Positions 63,292-64,000 of a DNA stretch of 64,000 bases are shown piece by piece. Numbering within the stretch: the first letter of the stretch is position 1; every line of letters begins with the position of its first letter. A program made the position numbers and the translations under genes. This DNA comes from Poronia punctata (lineage: Eukaryota > Ascomycota > Sordariomycetes > Xylariales > Xylariaceae), in the NCBI GenBank assembly GCA_022579005.1, contig MU401543.1:62001-126000 (forward strand). The letters are read 5' to 3'. The notes below the pieces were generated by a model. That model saw only the letters and a program-made list of their open reading frames with translations. It was not told the origin of the DNA and searched no databases.

Positions 63292-64000
63292 TGTTGATAG
63301 TGTTTATGAGTTGTGAGACAGAGTATGGATATTGGAGTAGATAGTCTGTAGCTTAGGCAGATGATGGTGTACAAGAAGATGAAGGAACAGGGAGAGACAG
63401 CTTTATTTGCTTCAGGTCATGTCCGAAAAGCCTAAGCAAGCAAGCTCTAGAAGTAGTCACGGAGCAACCGCGACACTATCGCACTACGTCAATCAGATCG
63501 AACTCCACCATCAAGATCCCGTGCGGGGCGGTGCAACGCTACCCAATGACATCAAGCTCACAGGCTGCTGAACAAGAGTAGTACGCAAGTTCAGCTGCGC
63601 TAATCGCAGCAGCTTGCCAATAGCTAGAGAAGCGATTGGACTATTTAGCAACTGATACATTCTGATGTAACGCAAAACATCTCATTTCTCTCCTTCCTCG
63701 TATACTTCCCGTGGAGATGGGAGCCCTCAGTGGGGGGCGGACTACAGTAGAGAAGTAGATATCGTGTCATTACTGACTCAGCTACAATTTCTAGGACGAG
63801 TTACCCACATATGTCTGCACATTCTCTTTGATAATTACCTGGAAACACTAATCTCATAGTCAGAATACCTGCCTTCCGCCGGCTCGCATGGTGAGTATCA
63901 GGGTTTGCGTATAATACGGTACTTACCCTGGGCCTGCCGTTCATTGAGACCGGAGTGGGTGCTCAAACCTACCTACCTATACAAAAACATCAAACATCTC
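63292..64000. promoter_or_regulatory. Upstream region of the DUF7721-like gene to window end
   Basis: 709 bp holding the promoter and leader of the minus-strand gene at its left. No gene supported; a TACCTACCTA word lies at the window end. A gene may begin beyond the edge. Confidence 0.4.

Overview
This window is nuclear DNA of a filamentous ascomycete (Pezizomycotina, most likely Sordariomycetes; I cannot fix the order). The signs are: short spliceosomal introns (about 50-230 nt) with GTRNGT donors and CTAAC/CTGAC branch sites; a photoreceptor-partner gene of the white collar-2 type; a fungal-type squalene synthase; and an extremely AT-rich, TpA-rich block at the left end that looks like a repeat destroyed by repeat-induced point mutation (RIP). 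I see no bacterial operon, CRISPR array, rRNA or convincing tRNA.

Layout. 1-3,030: RIP-type AT-rich block. 3,161-8,579: TRAX (translin-associated factor X, minus), GPI mannosyltransferase I GPI14 (plus), F-box protein (minus). 8,580-13,441: long gene-free stretch. 13,442-14,866: secreted subtilisin-like protease (plus). 16,262-17,746: squalene synthase ERG9 (minus), followed by a 3.8 kb gene-poor upstream region. 21,528-22,584: UDP-4-keto-6-deoxyglucose epimerase/reductase (plus). 24,295-26,015: CAJ1-type J-protein (plus). 27,467-29,440: unrecognised coiled-coil protein (minus). 30,972-32,006: cytochrome b5-domain membrane protein (plus). 32,384-35,146: NBS1 (minus). 36,558-37,145: small single-pass membrane protein (plus). 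37,868-38,767: histone N-alpha-acetyltransferase NAT4 (minus). 39,126-39,566: LYR-motif protein (plus). 39,878-40,277: mitochondrial bL36 (minus). 40,872-42,736: threonine dehydratase ILV1 (minus). 43,454-44,356: RCF1 (plus). 44,786-46,725: RTC5 (minus). 47,349-49,169: PP4 regulatory subunit 2 (plus). 50,657-51,343: a possible small mitochondrial protein (plus, tentative). 51,689-55,615: RAD50 (minus). 58,203-60,012: white collar-2 (plus). 60,622-61,617: enoyl-CoA hydratase/isomerase (minus). 62,237-63,291: DUF7721-like protein (minus).

The genes are mostly unrelated housekeeping functions, as expected for a eukaryotic contig. The clearest functional pairing is NBS1 and RAD50, two of the three subunits of the MRN DNA-break complex, on the same strand about 16.5 kb apart. 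Several products act in mitochondria (LYR protein, bL36m, RCF1, probably ILV1, possibly the 50.7 kb candidate). Exon joins were worked out by hand from splice consensus, reading-frame continuity and recalled family sequence; all start codons given are ATG. No secondary-metabolite cluster or obviously new system is evident. The best leads are a frame problem in RCF1 that a 2-nt acceptor shift would repair, an 18-nt microexon in TRAX, a GC-AG intron, a cluster of a dispersed GTACGAGTA motif upstream of ERG9, an unrecognised small mitochondrial-looking gene, and two decayed coding relics.
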